DNA from: Azospirillum brasilense
GTDB taxonomy: Bacteria; Pseudomonadota; Alphaproteobacteria; Azospirillales; Azospirillaceae
Length of the DNA: 64,000 bases
Assembly: GCF_007827815.1 (NCBI RefSeq)
Contig: NZ_VITH01000004.1
Coordinates: forward strand, 62,001-126,000
Direction of reading: 5' to 3'
The notes beneath the pieces are model-generated. The model searched no databases and was not told the origin of the DNA. It saw only the letters and a list, made by a program, of their open reading frames with translations. The stretch's first letter is position 1; each line of letters opens with the position of its first letter. Positions 1 to 8,892 of this stretch are shown one piece after another. Both the position numbers and the translations under genes were made by a program.

Positions 1-1683
1 ATTGCCGACCTCCGCGCGGTGGTCGCGCAGGGGCATGGCGGCGCCGACGAGATCTTCGCCCTGGCCGAGATGTCGTTCCTGCACGCCGAGGAGCAGGGAG
101 GACGGCCCTATTATCTGGCCTCCGCCCTCTACGCCTACGCCTTTCTCTTTCCGGGGGGCATGGATCAACCGCCCAGTCCCTACGATCCCCGGTTCCGGCT
201 TGCCACCGACCTGTACAACCGTGGCCTGACCTCCGGGCTGGCGACGGAGGACAGGGCCGGCATCGCCATCAAGGAGGCGCGCCACCCGCTCCCATTCGGT
301 GAGTTGGACGTCGCCTTCGATCCCCAAGAGCTGGTGTGGGGCGGGCGCCAGCTGACCGGCTTCTTTCCGGTCGCCGAGCTGGAGGTTCATGGCCTCGACG
401 CCCGCTACCGCCAGCCCGGCATCGGCGCGCCCCTGGCGGCGGGGACCACGCAGGGCACCCTGGCAAAGGGCTTCCAGGTCGCCCCACGCGTCAAGACGCC
501 CGTGACCGCCCTGCTGCGCGTCCCCGATCCCCGGCGCCAGCTCTCGGAGGGGCATGTGCGCGCGCGGCTCGAACTCTACCCCTCGTCCGACACCGACACG
601 GTGCTGATCGACCGCCAACCCGTGCCGCTGGAGGTGGAGTACACGTCCACGCTGGCTTACATGCTGGACGGCATGCCGGTCTGGGAATTCGAGTTCGGCG
701 GCTTCCTGCGCGGTGGCCTGCTGGACAAGATGCCGTCCCGCCTGGTCGCGCTGGAACCCTACCGGTCCGGCCGCATCCCCGTCGTCTTCGTCCACGGGAC
801 GGCGTCAAGCCCGGTGCGCTGGGCCGAGATGCTGAACGATCTGCGGAGCGACCCGCGCATCCGCGACCATTTCCAGTTCTGGTTCTTCAGCTACGAGACG
901 GGAAACCCGGTTCCCTATTCCGCCCTGTTGCTGCGCGACGCGCTTCAGGAGGCGGTGGCCACGCTGGACCCGTCCGGACGGGAACCGGCGCTGCACGAGA
1001 TGGTCGTCATCGGGCACAGCCAGGGCGGGCTGCTGACCAAGATGGCGGCGGTGGACACGGGTCCGCGGTTGTGGAACGCGGCGTTCCGCAAGCCGCCCGA
1101 CCAGCTCCAGCTCGACCGGGACACGCGCGACCTGCTGACACGCGCCCTGTTCGTGAAGCCGGTTCCGTCGGTCCGGCGCCTCGTCTTCATCGCCACGCCG
1201 CACGGCGGCAGCTACGTCGCCGGCAACCGGATCAGCCAACTGGTCGCAAGCCTCGTGCGGTTGCCGGGGCGCCTCCTGAGCGTGAGCCTGGAAATCGGCC
1301 GGCTGGACGACGCCAGCACCGCGCTTGCCGGACAGACGGGGTTCGGAAGCGTCCACGCCATGACCCCCGGCAGCCTGCTGGTCCAGACCCTGGCGCGCAC
1401 GCCCATCGCCGCGGGGGTCAAGGCGCATTCGATCATCGCGGTGCGCGGCGACGGGCCGGTCGAAACCGGGGACGATGGCGTCGTGGAATACAAGAGCGCC
1501 CACATCGACGGGGTCGACTCCGAATATGTCGTGCGTTCCGGGCACTCGACGCAGTCCGATCCGCGCACGATCGAGGAGGTGCGCCGCATCCTCCTCCTCC
1601 ATTGGGACGAGTCCTGCACGAAACGCAACGCCTGCGGATCGCTGGGCCCCGGCGCTCCGCGCGTCGCGAGCCGGACCCGATGA
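1..1683 (+). CDS. Alpha/beta hydrolase, lipase-like (5' partial)
   Basis: The frame is open to the left window edge, so the N-terminus is missing; 560 residues are visible. The core of an alpha/beta hydrolase can be seen: an oxyanion-hole strand VVFVHGTASS near window residue 261, the nucleophile elbow GHSQGG with Ser at about residue 340, and a late SGHSTQSDP segment that can supply the catalytic His. The preceding 250 residues do not look like a catalytic domain and may be a lid or a membrane/substrate-binding extension. The fold suggests an esterase or lipase acting on an ester substrate. The substrate cannot be read from sequence. The gene ends 57 bases before the convergent ppk2. An internal GTG at 19 is in frame but is probably not the true start. 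Confidence 0.75.
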   Translation: MADLRAVVAQGHGGADEIFALAEMSFLHAEEQGGRPYYLASALYAYAFLFPGGMDQPPSPYDPRFRLATDLYNRGLTSGLATEDRAGIAIKEARHPLPFGELDVAFDPQELVWGGRQLTGFFPVAELEVHGLDARYRQPGIGAPLAAGTTQGTLAKGFQVAPRVKTPVTALLRVPDPRRQLSEGHVRARLELYPSSDTDTVLIDRQPVPLEVEYTSTLAYMLDGMPVWEFEFGGFLRGGLLDKMPSRLVALEPYRSGRIPVVFVHGTASSPVRWAEMLNDLRSDPRIRDHFQFWFFSYETGNPVPYSALLLRDALQEAVATLDPSGREPALHEMVVIGHSQGGLLTKMAAVDTGPRLWNAAFRKPPDQLQLDRDTRDLLTRALFVKPVPSVRRLVFIATPHGGSYVAGNRISQLVASLVRLPGRLLSVSLEIGRLDDASTALAGQTGFGSVHAMTPGSLLVQTLARTPIAAGVKAHSIIAVRGDGPVETGDDGVVEYKSAHIDGVDSEYVVRSGHSTQSDPRTIEEVRRILLLHWDESCTKRNACGSLGPGAPRVASRTR

Positions 1684-1740
1684 CGGTCGGTTGCGCCGCG
1701 GCTCACTCAATGACCGCCCGACGTCAATGAACGCCCGGCG

Positions 1741-2571
1741 TCACCCTGCTGGCCATGGCAACTCCGGAATGACCTTTGACGGGTAGTTGGGGTCCTCGTA
1801 GCCGTCCGGGTCCTGGCGCTTGGGCAGCTTCACGGTTTCCCTGGGCAGCTCCTCGTAGGGGATGTGGTCGAGCATGTGCCGGATGATGTTCAAACGCGCC
1901 CGCCTCTTGTCGTCCGACCGCGCGACGAACCATGGGGCCCAGGCGGTGTCCGTCTCCGCGAACATGTCGTCGCGGGCGCGGGAATAGTCGTACCAGCGGC
2001 CGTAGGACTTCAAATCCATCGGCGACAGCTTCCAAACCTTCCGCCCGTCGTCGATCCGTGCCTGCAGCCGGCGCGTCTGCTCCTTCGGACTGACTTCCAG
2101 CCAGTATTTCAGCAGAATCACCCCGGACTCGATGATGGCCTTTTCCACGCTGGGGACGGCGTCGAGGAAACGCTTGGCCTGATCCTCGCTGCAAAAGCCC
2201 ATCACCCGCTCGACCCCGGCGCGGTTGTACCAGCTGCGGTCGAAGATGACGAATTCTCCGGCCGCCGGCAGATGCGGAATGTAGCGCTGGATGTACATTT
2301 GCGACTTTTCACGCTCGGTCGGCGTGGGCAGGGCGATGACGCGGAACACGCGTGGGCTCACGCGCTCGGTGATGGCCTTGATGGTGCCGCCCTTGCCGGC
2401 GGTGTCGCGCCCTTCGAAGACGACACAGACCTTCATGCCTTTGTGAACGATCCATTGTTGGAGTTTCACCAGTTCGACGTGAAGCTCCGCAAGCGCGCTT
2501 TCATACTCCCGCCGCTTGAGCTTTGGTTGTTCGTGCTCCACGCTTTGGACGGCTTTCCGTTTTTTTGCCAT
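1741..2571 (-). CDS. ppk2: Polyphosphate kinase 2 (PPK2 family)
   Basis: A 276-residue PPK2-family kinase, which transfers phosphate between polyphosphate and nucleotides in the cytoplasm. The P-loop FEGRDTAGKGGTIKA and the Walker-B/lid segment FDRSWYNRAGVERVMGF are both present, as is the SPMDLKS region. Length and single-domain layout fit class I PPK2. Three ATGs occur at 2580, 2577 and 2571. The last is chosen because a GAGG stands about 9 bases upstream of it, whereas the first two are too close. A small helical-protein gene lies 101 bases upstream in the same direction and may be co-transcribed. Whether GDP or ADP is preferred cannot be told here. Confidence 0.92.
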   Translation of the reverse strand: MAKKRKAVQSVEHEQPKLKRREYESALAELHVELVKLQQWIVHKGMKVCVVFEGRDTAGKGGTIKAITERVSPRVFRVIALPTPTEREKSQMYIQRYIPHLPAAGEFVIFDRSWYNRAGVERVMGFCSEDQAKRFLDAVPSVEKAIIESGVILLKYWLEVSPKEQTRRLQARIDDGRKVWKLSPMDLKSYGRWYDYSRARDDMFAETDTAWAPWFVARSDDKRRARLNIIRHMLDHIPYEELPRETVKLPKRQDPDGYEDPNYPSKVIPELPWPAG

Positions 2572-2672
2572 GCTCATCATCCTCGCGGACGGGTGTTCAA
2601 CGTGATCCGTGACGGGACTGGCGGTCCATTGGCAGAATTGGCGGCGAATTCGGCCGCAAAACCAGCGGGTGG

Positions 2673-2924
2673 TCACACACCGTCGATCCGGTTCTGGAGT
2701 TCGAGCAGGATTTCCTGTTCCAGATCCGCGATGAGAGCCCGGCACGCGACGGTGCGTTTCGAGCGTCGGCCGCGGCTCGATGCCTCCCAGCCGCGCAGAA
2801 CGTCGACAGCTTCTCCATAGTCTTCGCAGAGACTGCGGAAAAACCGGTTGTCCGCGCTCTGTTGCTTGATCATCTCCTCCAAATCCGGGAACCGCTCCAC
2901 GACGTGCCGCAGCTTATCCGACAT
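2673..2924 (-). CDS. Small helical protein of unknown function
   Basis: An 83-residue, mostly helical, charged protein starting MSDKLRHVVERFPDLEEMI. It has no signal peptide or membrane segment. The ATG at 2924 is chosen because GGGGAG stands 8 bases upstream; the frame continues upstream but with non-coding composition. The repeated pattern of a short VERFP helix, a RSLCEDYGEA helix and a basic RGRRSKR linker resembles small conserved proteobacterial proteins I have seen without an assigned function. Its position just upstream of ppk2 on the same strand suggests co-expression. No function is proposed. Confidence 0.6.
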   Translation of the reverse strand: MSDKLRHVVERFPDLEEMIKQQSADNRFFRSLCEDYGEAVDVLRGWEASSRGRRSKRTVACRALIADLEQEILLELQNRIDGV

Positions 2925-3427
2925 GGGCTGTTCTCCCCGGTCCTGGATGAGCGCCGGGATGCCTGCCTTGTTCCGGACGTTGCTCCCGGACACCCTGCAC
3001 CGGATTGCCCGTTGCCTTGAAGCGTGAAACGGTTGGCTTTGATACCGTAACAGGCGGACAACACGCCTTTGTGTGCTGCACGAAAAGGTAAAGGCCAATA
3101 TTCCGAGCGAATCAGTGGAGCGAGGGTCTTGGTGTAAATCGCCTATACCATCCGCGAGTGTTCCAGCCACCAATTCTCCGGTTTAGAATGCGCCCGGCCC
3201 ATGACGTGGCATGACATGCTGCAATGCTCGTGCACGCCATCCTTTTTTGGAAACTTTTCGTGCATTCGCACTGATTTCCTTGATGTTACGCCTCCCGCCT
3301 CAGGATCATGCCTTTTACAATCTATGGTTTTTGGCTGATGCAGGACTACCGTCCGGAAGCGCAGGCTGCGGCAACCGCTTGCCGCGTCGGAGCGACTGCC
3401 GGATGGACGCAACGGAAGGAGGGCGTC
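2925..3427. other. Intergenic region, 503 bases
   Basis: Divergent spacer between the small gene/ppk2 pair and the TolB-TPR gene. It is richer in A and T than its surroundings (for example around 3080-3110 and 3240-3300), as expected for promoters firing both ways. I see no RNA gene, repeat or convincing hairpin. The frame upstream of the GTG at 3428 stays open to an ATG at 3308, but its third-codon bases are AT-rich and unlike coding DNA here. Confidence 0.4.
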
Positions 3428-5299
3428 GTGCTTCACACTTCCGACGGACCGCAGAGCACGCATTTGACCGCCTCCACCATCACGCCACCGCTCATCGAGG
3501 CGGCGCTGGCGCGCGTGCTGGGCAGCCGCAGCCTGCGCGGTTCCGCCCGCGGGCGACGCTTCCTGCAATTCATCGTGCAGGAGGCTCTGGCCGGGCGCGC
3601 CAACCGCATCAAGGCCTACACCATCGCCATGGACGTGTTCGACCGCGACGCCAGCTTCGACCCGCTGCTCGATCCGGTGGTCCGCATCCAGGCCGGCCGC
3701 CTTCGCCGCGCGCTGGAGCACTATTATCTGACCGAAGGCGCCGCCGACCCCCTGCGCATCGCCATTCCCAAGGGTGGCTACGCTCCCCAATTCTCCCTGG
3801 TGCCGGTCACGGCCGGGGCCGACCTTGCGGACGAAGCCGCCGGTCCGGCACCGGGGCCAACCGGTGAACGGCGGCATCCGCCCCACGCGACGCTGGTGAT
3901 CGGACATCGCATCGGCCGTCCACTCCGCTGCTTGGCCGTCGCGGCCATCGTCATGCTGCTGGCCGTGGCCGCTCTGTACGCCGGCTGGCGCGGCATCGCC
4001 CCCGCCCCGTCGAAGACCGTCGCGGAGCGCGCCACCGCACCAGCCGCAACACAGCGAGCGGTTCGCGGACCGGCGCTGCTGGTTCTGCCCTTCGCCAACG
4101 GCTCCGGCGACCCCGCTCTCGACCTCGTCGCCGACGGCATCACCGAGGATGTCGTCGCCGCGCTCGTCCGCTTCGAGGATTTCCTGGTCTTCGGCGCCGA
4201 CACCAGCTTCCGCTATCCGTCGGCGCCGGCCCTGCGCGAGGCCGTGCCGGCCACCCGCGTCGACTACATGCTCAAGGGCAGCGTCGCCCAAACCGGCGAC
4301 TACATCCAGGTCACGGCCACGCTGATCGCCGCCAAGGACCATCGCTACCTGTGGTCGGACAGTTTCCGCCGCGCCGTCACGCCGGCCAGGCTGCTGGATC
4401 TGCGCCATGACATCGCCGTCCAGGTCGCCCGCACCCTGGCGCAATCGGACGGCGTGATCGAGCGCGAGGAAACGCGGCTGAACAGCCAGCACGCACCACA
4501 GGACCTGTCGTCCTACGCCTGCCTTCTGCGCGCCCGCCAGTACTGGCGCCAGCTCAGCGCCTCCATCCACGCCGAAGTGCGGGATTGCCTGGAACGGACG
4601 ACGAGGAGCGACCCCGACTACCCGGAAGCCTGGGCGGCGCTCGCCATGGTCACCATCGACGAAGCCCGGCTCGGCTTCAACCCCAGCCCGGCGCGCCCCG
4701 ATCCGATCGATGACGGGCTGCAAATGGCCGAGCGCGCGGTGGCGCTGGCGCCGGACAGCGCCCTGTCCCATCAGGCGCTCGGGCTTGCCTGGTGGCTGCG
4801 CCGCGAGCCGCAGCGCAGCATCGAGGCGTACGAGCGGGCGCTCGCGCTCAACCCGAACGACAGCGCGACGCTCGCCGACCTGGGGCGCTGCTACAGCCTG
4901 ACCGGCGAATGGGAGCGCGGGATCCCGCTGATCCGCGAAGCCTTCGCCCGCAACCCGGCGCAGCCGAGCTGGTACCGCATCGTGATCGCCACCTATCATT
5001 ACGTGCATGGCCGCTACGCTGACGCGCTCGATGAGATGCGGCGGGCCAATCTGGGGCGGGAGGTTCTTCTCGGCCATGTCGCTCTGGCGATGATCCACGG
5101 CCAGACCGGCAACCGGGCCGAGGCGGCGAAGGCGGTCTCGGAGATCCTGCGACTCGACCCGAACTTCCCGGTCAAAGCGGTCACCGAGTTCGAGCGACGC
5201 AACATCCACCCGGACACCATCGCCCGGATCGTCGATGGGCTGCGCAAGGCCGGGCTGGCCATTCCGCCGCCGCAGACGGCCGACGGCGAGGGGCTTTGA
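3428..5299 (+). CDS. Membrane protein with TolB-like domain and TPRs
   Basis: A 623-residue protein in three parts. Residues 20-100 form a conserved region (RGRRFLQFIVQEALAGR, then KAYTIAMDVF and VRIQAGRLRRALEHYY) common at the N-terminus of proteobacterial adenylate-cyclase-like and TolB-TPR proteins. One membrane helix follows at about 170-188. After it come a TolB/FlgO-like domain (LLVLPFANGSGDP... at about 214-340) and tetratricopeptide repeats to about 590. The GTG at 3428 is chosen because AGGAGG lies 5 bases upstream; an ATG at 3308 has a poor site. The layout suggests a cytoplasmic N-terminus and a periplasmic TolB-TPR part, a sensor or scaffold rather than an enzyme. No cyclase catalytic domain is present. 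Confidence 0.7.
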   Translation: MLHTSDGPQSTHLTASTITPPLIEAALARVLGSRSLRGSARGRRFLQFIVQEALAGRANRIKAYTIAMDVFDRDASFDPLLDPVVRIQAGRLRRALEHYYLTEGAADPLRIAIPKGGYAPQFSLVPVTAGADLADEAAGPAPGPTGERRHPPHATLVIGHRIGRPLRCLAVAAIVMLLAVAALYAGWRGIAPAPSKTVAERATAPAATQRAVRGPALLVLPFANGSGDPALDLVADGITEDVVAALVRFEDFLVFGADTSFRYPSAPALREAVPATRVDYMLKGSVAQTGDYIQVTATLIAAKDHRYLWSDSFRRAVTPARLLDLRHDIAVQVARTLAQSDGVIEREETRLNSQHAPQDLSSYACLLRARQYWRQLSASIHAEVRDCLERTTRSDPDYPEAWAALAMVTIDEARLGFNPSPARPDPIDDGLQMAERAVALAPDSALSHQALGLAWWLRREPQRSIEAYERALALNPNDSATLADLGRCYSLTGEWERGIPLIREAFARNPAQPSWYRIVIATYHYVHGRYADALDEMRRANLGREVLLGHVALAMIHGQTGNRAEAAKAVSEILRLDPNFPVKAVTEFERRNIHPDTIARIVDGLRKAGLAIPPPQTADGEGL

Positions 5300-5364
5300 G
5301 CGCCGCGACAACGCAGCATTCCTGAACCGGCAGGAGCGCACGGCATCGCCCGGCCGGGCAGCCG

Positions 5365-6600
5365 CTACCTCACCAGCGTCGCCGCCGGTCGAACAAAGCT
5401 CTTGCGGCCGCGCTTGAACCCCATGAGGGGCGCGGCGATGCCGCCGAAGGCGTCGGCCTCGTCATCGGCGTCGAGCACGATCAGGTCCGCCCATCCGCCG
5501 ACCGCGATGCCATAGTCGGCAATCCGCATCAGCCGGGCGGCCCCGGTCGAGATCATGCCGAGGCAGTCGCCGAAGCGTTCAGGCCCGAGCTGCATAAGGT
5601 TCGCATAGAGATTTCCCATCCGGATCAGCGAGCCGTCGCCGAAGGGCGTGAAGGGATTCAGGACGTTGTTGGTCGCGACCGAGACGGTCACGCCACCGTC
5701 CGCCAGCCGGTGAACCGGCGCCACCCCGCGCGGGGCCCGATGGTTGGCGTCGCGCCCGTTGAGGTAGAGATCCGTCGCGGGCAAGGCCGTCACGCCCACG
5801 CCGGCATCGGCGAGGAGCGCGATCATCCGCTCCAGAGCGGCCTCGTCGATGGCCGCGAGCTTGGTGGCATGGCCGACGGCGACCCGCCCCTGCCAGCCCG
5901 CCGCCATCGTCCGTCGGCAAATCTCCTCAAGATGCGACCAGCTCGGATCGAGGTCGAAATCCAGGTGGAAATCGAGATCGACGTCGTGCGCCACCGCCAG
6001 GGCGAAGATCCGCTCCATCTGCAGGGACGGATCGGCATCGGTGTAGGGGCAGCCGCCCAGGAGATCGGCCCCCTGCTCCAGGGCCTGGACCAGCAGCCCT
6101 TCGACCGCCGGATCGTGGGTCATCCCCTCCTGCGGAAAGACGCAGATCGACAGATCGATGGCGAAGGCGTAATCCCGCTTGAGGCGCTTCATGGCCTCGA
6201 AACTGCGCAGGCCGACCAGCGGATCGAGCTCCACATGGGCCCGCATGAACATGGTGCCCTGGGTGATCGCGCGCTCCAGGGTGCGGGCTCCGCGCTCGTA
6301 GACGTCCTCGACCGTGAAGTCCCTCTTCAGGCGGGACACCGCGGCGATCGCCCCCTTGAGGCCGCCGCCGGCATCGCGGCACCGGCAGAGCAGGCAGGAT
6401 TTGTCGAGATGGATGTGCGTGTCGACCAGCCCCGGCAGGACGACACGCCCGCCGGCGTCCTCCTCAAGGACGGCGGTCCCGGCGAGGCCGTGGCCGATGG
6501 CGGCGATCCGTCCCTGACGGACGGCGACGTCCTGCAGGCCCTGCCCGCCGCTCAGGCGGGCGTTGCGCAGGAGAAGATCGAAAATCGGGTTCTGCGGCAT
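5365..6600 (-). CDS. CodA-like amidohydrolase
   Basis: A 411-residue metal-dependent amidohydrolase resembling cytosine deaminase. Metal-site motifs are visible: DTHIHLDKSCL near residue 63, a second-strand HVELDP, DFHLDFDLDPS in the middle, and VGHAT. Where cytosine deaminase has a GHDD segment carrying the catalytic Asp, this protein reads VATNNVLNPFTPFGDG, so the true substrate may differ. The start at 6600 follows a GGATG-type site and gives the usual N-terminus. It is divergent from the NTF2-like gene across an 80-base spacer with a long inverted repeat. It sits next to a GntR regulator and an ABC importer, and probably hydrolyses the compound they import, perhaps a pyrimidine or other cyclic amide. 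Confidence 0.8.
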   Translation of the reverse strand: MPQNPIFDLLLRNARLSGGQGLQDVAVRQGRIAAIGHGLAGTAVLEEDAGGRVVLPGLVDTHIHLDKSCLLCRCRDAGGGLKGAIAAVSRLKRDFTVEDVYERGARTLERAITQGTMFMRAHVELDPLVGLRSFEAMKRLKRDYAFAIDLSICVFPQEGMTHDPAVEGLLVQALEQGADLLGGCPYTDADPSLQMERIFALAVAHDVDLDFHLDFDLDPSWSHLEEICRRTMAAGWQGRVAVGHATKLAAIDEAALERMIALLADAGVGVTALPATDLYLNGRDANHRAPRGVAPVHRLADGGVTVSVATNNVLNPFTPFGDGSLIRMGNLYANLMQLGPERFGDCLGMISTGAARLMRIADYGIAVGGWADLIVLDADDEADAFGGIAAPLMGFKRGRKSFVRPAATLVR

Positions 6601-6612
6601 CTTACATCCGGC

Positions 6613-6651
6613 GTATCGTTTGCATGGGAAAACCGTATGCACTTTTGATAC
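6613..6651. promoter_or_regulatory. Candidate operator palindrome
   Basis: In the 80-base divergent spacer, outer arms GTATC (6613-6617) and GATAC (6647-6651) enclose inner arms TGCAT (6621-6625) and ATGCA (6637-6641). Related TGCAT material recurs upstream of the GntR gene (palindrome ATGCATGCAT at 7919-7928) and before the ABC operon (TTGCATACAG at 8009-8018). This is consistent with binding by the neighbouring GntR/FCD regulator, but binding is inferred only. Confidence 0.45.
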
Positions 6652-6679
6652 CAATGTGACGACACTTGCGGAGGACCAA

Positions 6680-7078
6680 ATGAGTGAGATGAGCGAACGC
6701 GACCTGCAGGCCGTGAAGGACTACCTGGACGCCTCCATGGCCCCTGATCCCGTGCGCGCGGCGAAGCATGTGGCGCCGGGCTTCATCTGCCGGTTCACCG
6801 GGCATCGCGTTTTCGACACGCCGAGCGGGCCGACCGGCTTCAACGCCGCGCGCTACAAATGGGTGAAGAAGCGGATCGAGCGCTACGACGTGGTGCCGGG
6901 CGAGACGGAAACCATCGTCTACAGCCTCGGCTACCTGTACGGCGCCTGGCCGGACGGCACCCCCTTCGACAACAACCGCTACGTCGACCGCTTCGTGGTT
7001 CGGGACGGCCTGATCGTGGAAACCGACGTCTGGAACGACAGCGCCGAATGGATCCTCGATCCCTCCTGCGCCCGCTGA
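6680..7078 (+). CDS. SnoaL/NTF2-like small protein
   Basis: A 132-residue soluble protein with an NTF2-like alpha+beta cone pattern: an N-terminal helix (MSERDLQAVKDYLDASM), then AAKHVAPGFICRFTG, and a C-terminal strand pair NNRYVDRFVVRDGLIVETDVWND typical of SnoaL-like folds. Such proteins can be isomerases, hydrolases or simple ligand binders; no certain active-site set can be named. The ATG at 6680 has GGAGG 7 bases upstream. It is divergent from the amidohydrolase and convergent with the GntR gene, so it probably belongs to the same catabolic locus, acting on the substrate or product. Confidence 0.65.
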   Translation: MSEMSERDLQAVKDYLDASMAPDPVRAAKHVAPGFICRFTGHRVFDTPSGPTGFNAARYKWVKKRIERYDVVPGETETIVYSLGYLYGAWPDGTPFDNNRYVDRFVVRDGLIVETDVWNDSAEWILDPSCAR

Positions 7079-7108
7079 CCTGAACGGGTCCCGGGTATCC
7101 TGGCGCGC

Positions 7109-7813
7109 TTATTCCGTGTAGGGCGCCAGGATATCCATGAGATCGCGGCTCCTGGCGCCCGAGCTTTGCAGCAGGGCGCGGGAAGCCACGGCCTCCAGAT
7201 GCTCGTCCATGAGGGCGCAGGCCTTGTCGGCGGGGCCGGTCCGGATCGCCTCGATCAGTTCCAGATGCTCATTCACCGCGCATTCGGACGAATGGGGCCG
7301 GCTGAAGACCGCCAGAGACAGTCCCGCGCGGTAGCAGATCTCCGTCACATAGCGGATCAGAACGGGCTTGCCGGTCATCTCCGCCAGCCGGACATGGAAT
7401 TCCGTCGCCAGGCGGATCGAAATCCCCTCCGCGCCGTGCCGGGCCTGATGTTCGGCGTCGACGATGGCCTTCAGCTGCTTCACCTGGGCGTCGGTCAGCT
7501 TGCCGGCCAGATGCCGGACGACCTGACGCTCGAGATCGACCCGGATGTCGAAGATGTCCCGCGCGTCCTCGAAGGACGGCACGGCGACCACGGCGATGCG
7601 GTTCCGGCGCAGATCGACGAGGCCTTCCGCCGCCAGTTGCCCGAGCGCGCTGCGGGCGATGGTCCGGCTGACGCCGAAGCGTTCGCCCAACGAGTCCTCC
7701 GGCAACCGGTCCCCCGGCGAAAGGGCCCGCTCGATGATCGCGCGCCGCAAGGCCGTGCAGATCACCGCGACACGGTCGCCTCCGGTTTTCCTCGAACGCT
7801 TTTCCTCGACCAT
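7109..7813 (-). CDS. GntR-family (FCD) transcriptional regulator
   Basis: A 234-residue regulator. The N-terminal winged helix (about residues 12-75) contains LPEDSLGERFGVSRTIARSALGQLAAEGLV, the usual GntR pattern. It is followed by an all-helical FCD effector domain with metal-site residues spread over DIRVDLERQVVRHLA, EFHVRLAEMTG and the late HLELIEAI and EHLEAV segments. The ATG at 7813 follows a GGAGAGGG site. It is divergent from the ABC importer and adjacent to the amidohydrolase pair. It probably represses these genes until the imported substrate or a metabolite is bound. Confidence 0.88.
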   Translation of the reverse strand: MVEEKRSRKTGGDRVAVICTALRRAIIERALSPGDRLPEDSLGERFGVSRTIARSALGQLAAEGLVDLRRNRIAVVAVPSFEDARDIFDIRVDLERQVVRHLAGKLTDAQVKQLKAIVDAEHQARHGAEGISIRLATEFHVRLAEMTGKPVLIRYVTEICYRAGLSLAVFSRPHSSECAVNEHLELIEAIRTGPADKACALMDEHLEAVASRALLQSSGARSRDLMDILAPYTE

Positions 7814-8046
7814 CGCCGCCCTCTCCAGCCCCGCTCTGCATAAGCGAGGTCGGGCGGGAATTCAACTCGCCAAGTGCCGCATTTGGATGCAACAGCCTCA
7901 CCACACTGCACAAATCAAATGCATGCATAAATTGTACACACTTTTCCTTGCCAAACGCCGGTCACCCGCAACGTGGGGCGCGGCGCATCCCGGAAACTGG
8001 CGCATCTGTTGCATACAGTTGATCAGTCCGTCACGAGGTGCGCCGC

Positions 8047-8889
8047 ATGTCCCCACCCCACGCCATCCCGCAAGGCCGTCCCGCCATCGCCGTCGAGCTT
8101 TCCCAGGCCGCCGTCTCGTTCGGCGCGCCGGGCAAGTCGGTCGCAGCTCTGCAGGAGACGAGCCTTCGGATCGCCGCGGGCGAGTTCGTCGCCCTGGTCG
8201 GGCCGTCGGGCTGCGGGAAGTCGACGATCCTGCGGCTGACCGCCGGCCTGCTGCAACCGAGCCGGGGGGCCGTCCTCGTCGGCGGGCGCGAGGTGGCGGC
8301 CAAGGCCCTGCGCATCGGCATGGCCTTCCAGAATCCGACCATGCTGCCTTGGCTGACCATCGAGCGGAACGTCATGCTGCCGCTGAAGATCGTGCGGCCC
8401 TTCCGCTCCGACTACCGCGCCAAGCGCAAGACGGAGTATCGCGACCGGGTGCATGCCCTGCTGGCCGATGTCGGACTCGACAAATTCGCCGGCCATTATC
8501 CCTGGCAGCTGTCGGGCGGGATGCTGCAGCGCGCCAACCTGTGCCGCGCCCTCATCCATGAGCCGAGCCTCCTGCTGCTCGACGAGCCGTTCGGCGCGCT
8601 CGACCAGTTCACCCGCGAGGAGCTGTGGGGGACGATGCAATCCCTGTGGCTGAAGCGCAAGCCGACCGTCCTGCTCATCACCCACGACCTGAAGGAGGCG
8701 GGATTCCTCGCCTCGCGCGTCTGCGTGATGAGCGCCCGCCCCGGCCGCATCATCGACGACAGCGCCGTCGACTTCCCCCGCCCGCGCACGATCCAGATGA
8801 CCTTCGATTCCGAGTTCGTCGCCCTCAACCAGCGGCTGCGCGACCTCATCATCGACGCGCGCACCGACACCGCCATCCGCGGAGCCTGA
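8047..8889 (+). CDS. NitT/TauT-type ABC transporter ATPase
   Basis: A 280-residue nucleotide-binding subunit: Walker A GPSGCGKST, Q-loop AFQNPTML, signature LSGGMLQRANL, Walker B LLLLDEPFGALD and H-loop LITHD. The whole resembles SsuB/TauB/ThiZ-type ATPases, which power import of small organic solutes. The ATG at 8047 is preferred because GAGG stands 9 bases before it; an in-frame GTG at 8038 lies directly on that site. It is the first gene of a tight ATPase-permease-binding protein operon, and the permease starts 3 bases after its stop. Confidence 0.9.
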   Translation: MSPPHAIPQGRPAIAVELSQAAVSFGAPGKSVAALQETSLRIAAGEFVALVGPSGCGKSTILRLTAGLLQPSRGAVLVGGREVAAKALRIGMAFQNPTMLPWLTIERNVMLPLKIVRPFRSDYRAKRKTEYRDRVHALLADVGLDKFAGHYPWQLSGGMLQRANLCRALIHEPSLLLLDEPFGALDQFTREELWGTMQSLWLKRKPTVLLITHDLKEAGFLASRVCVMSARPGRIIDDSAVDFPRPRTIQMTFDSEFVALNQRLRDLIIDARTDTAIRGA

Positions 8890-8892
8890 GCC

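Noticed and set aside
3143..5341. 732-codon minus-strand open frame
   Set aside because: It is a high-GC shadow of the TolB-TPR gene; its protein is low-complexity Gly/Arg/Val and shows no family motif.
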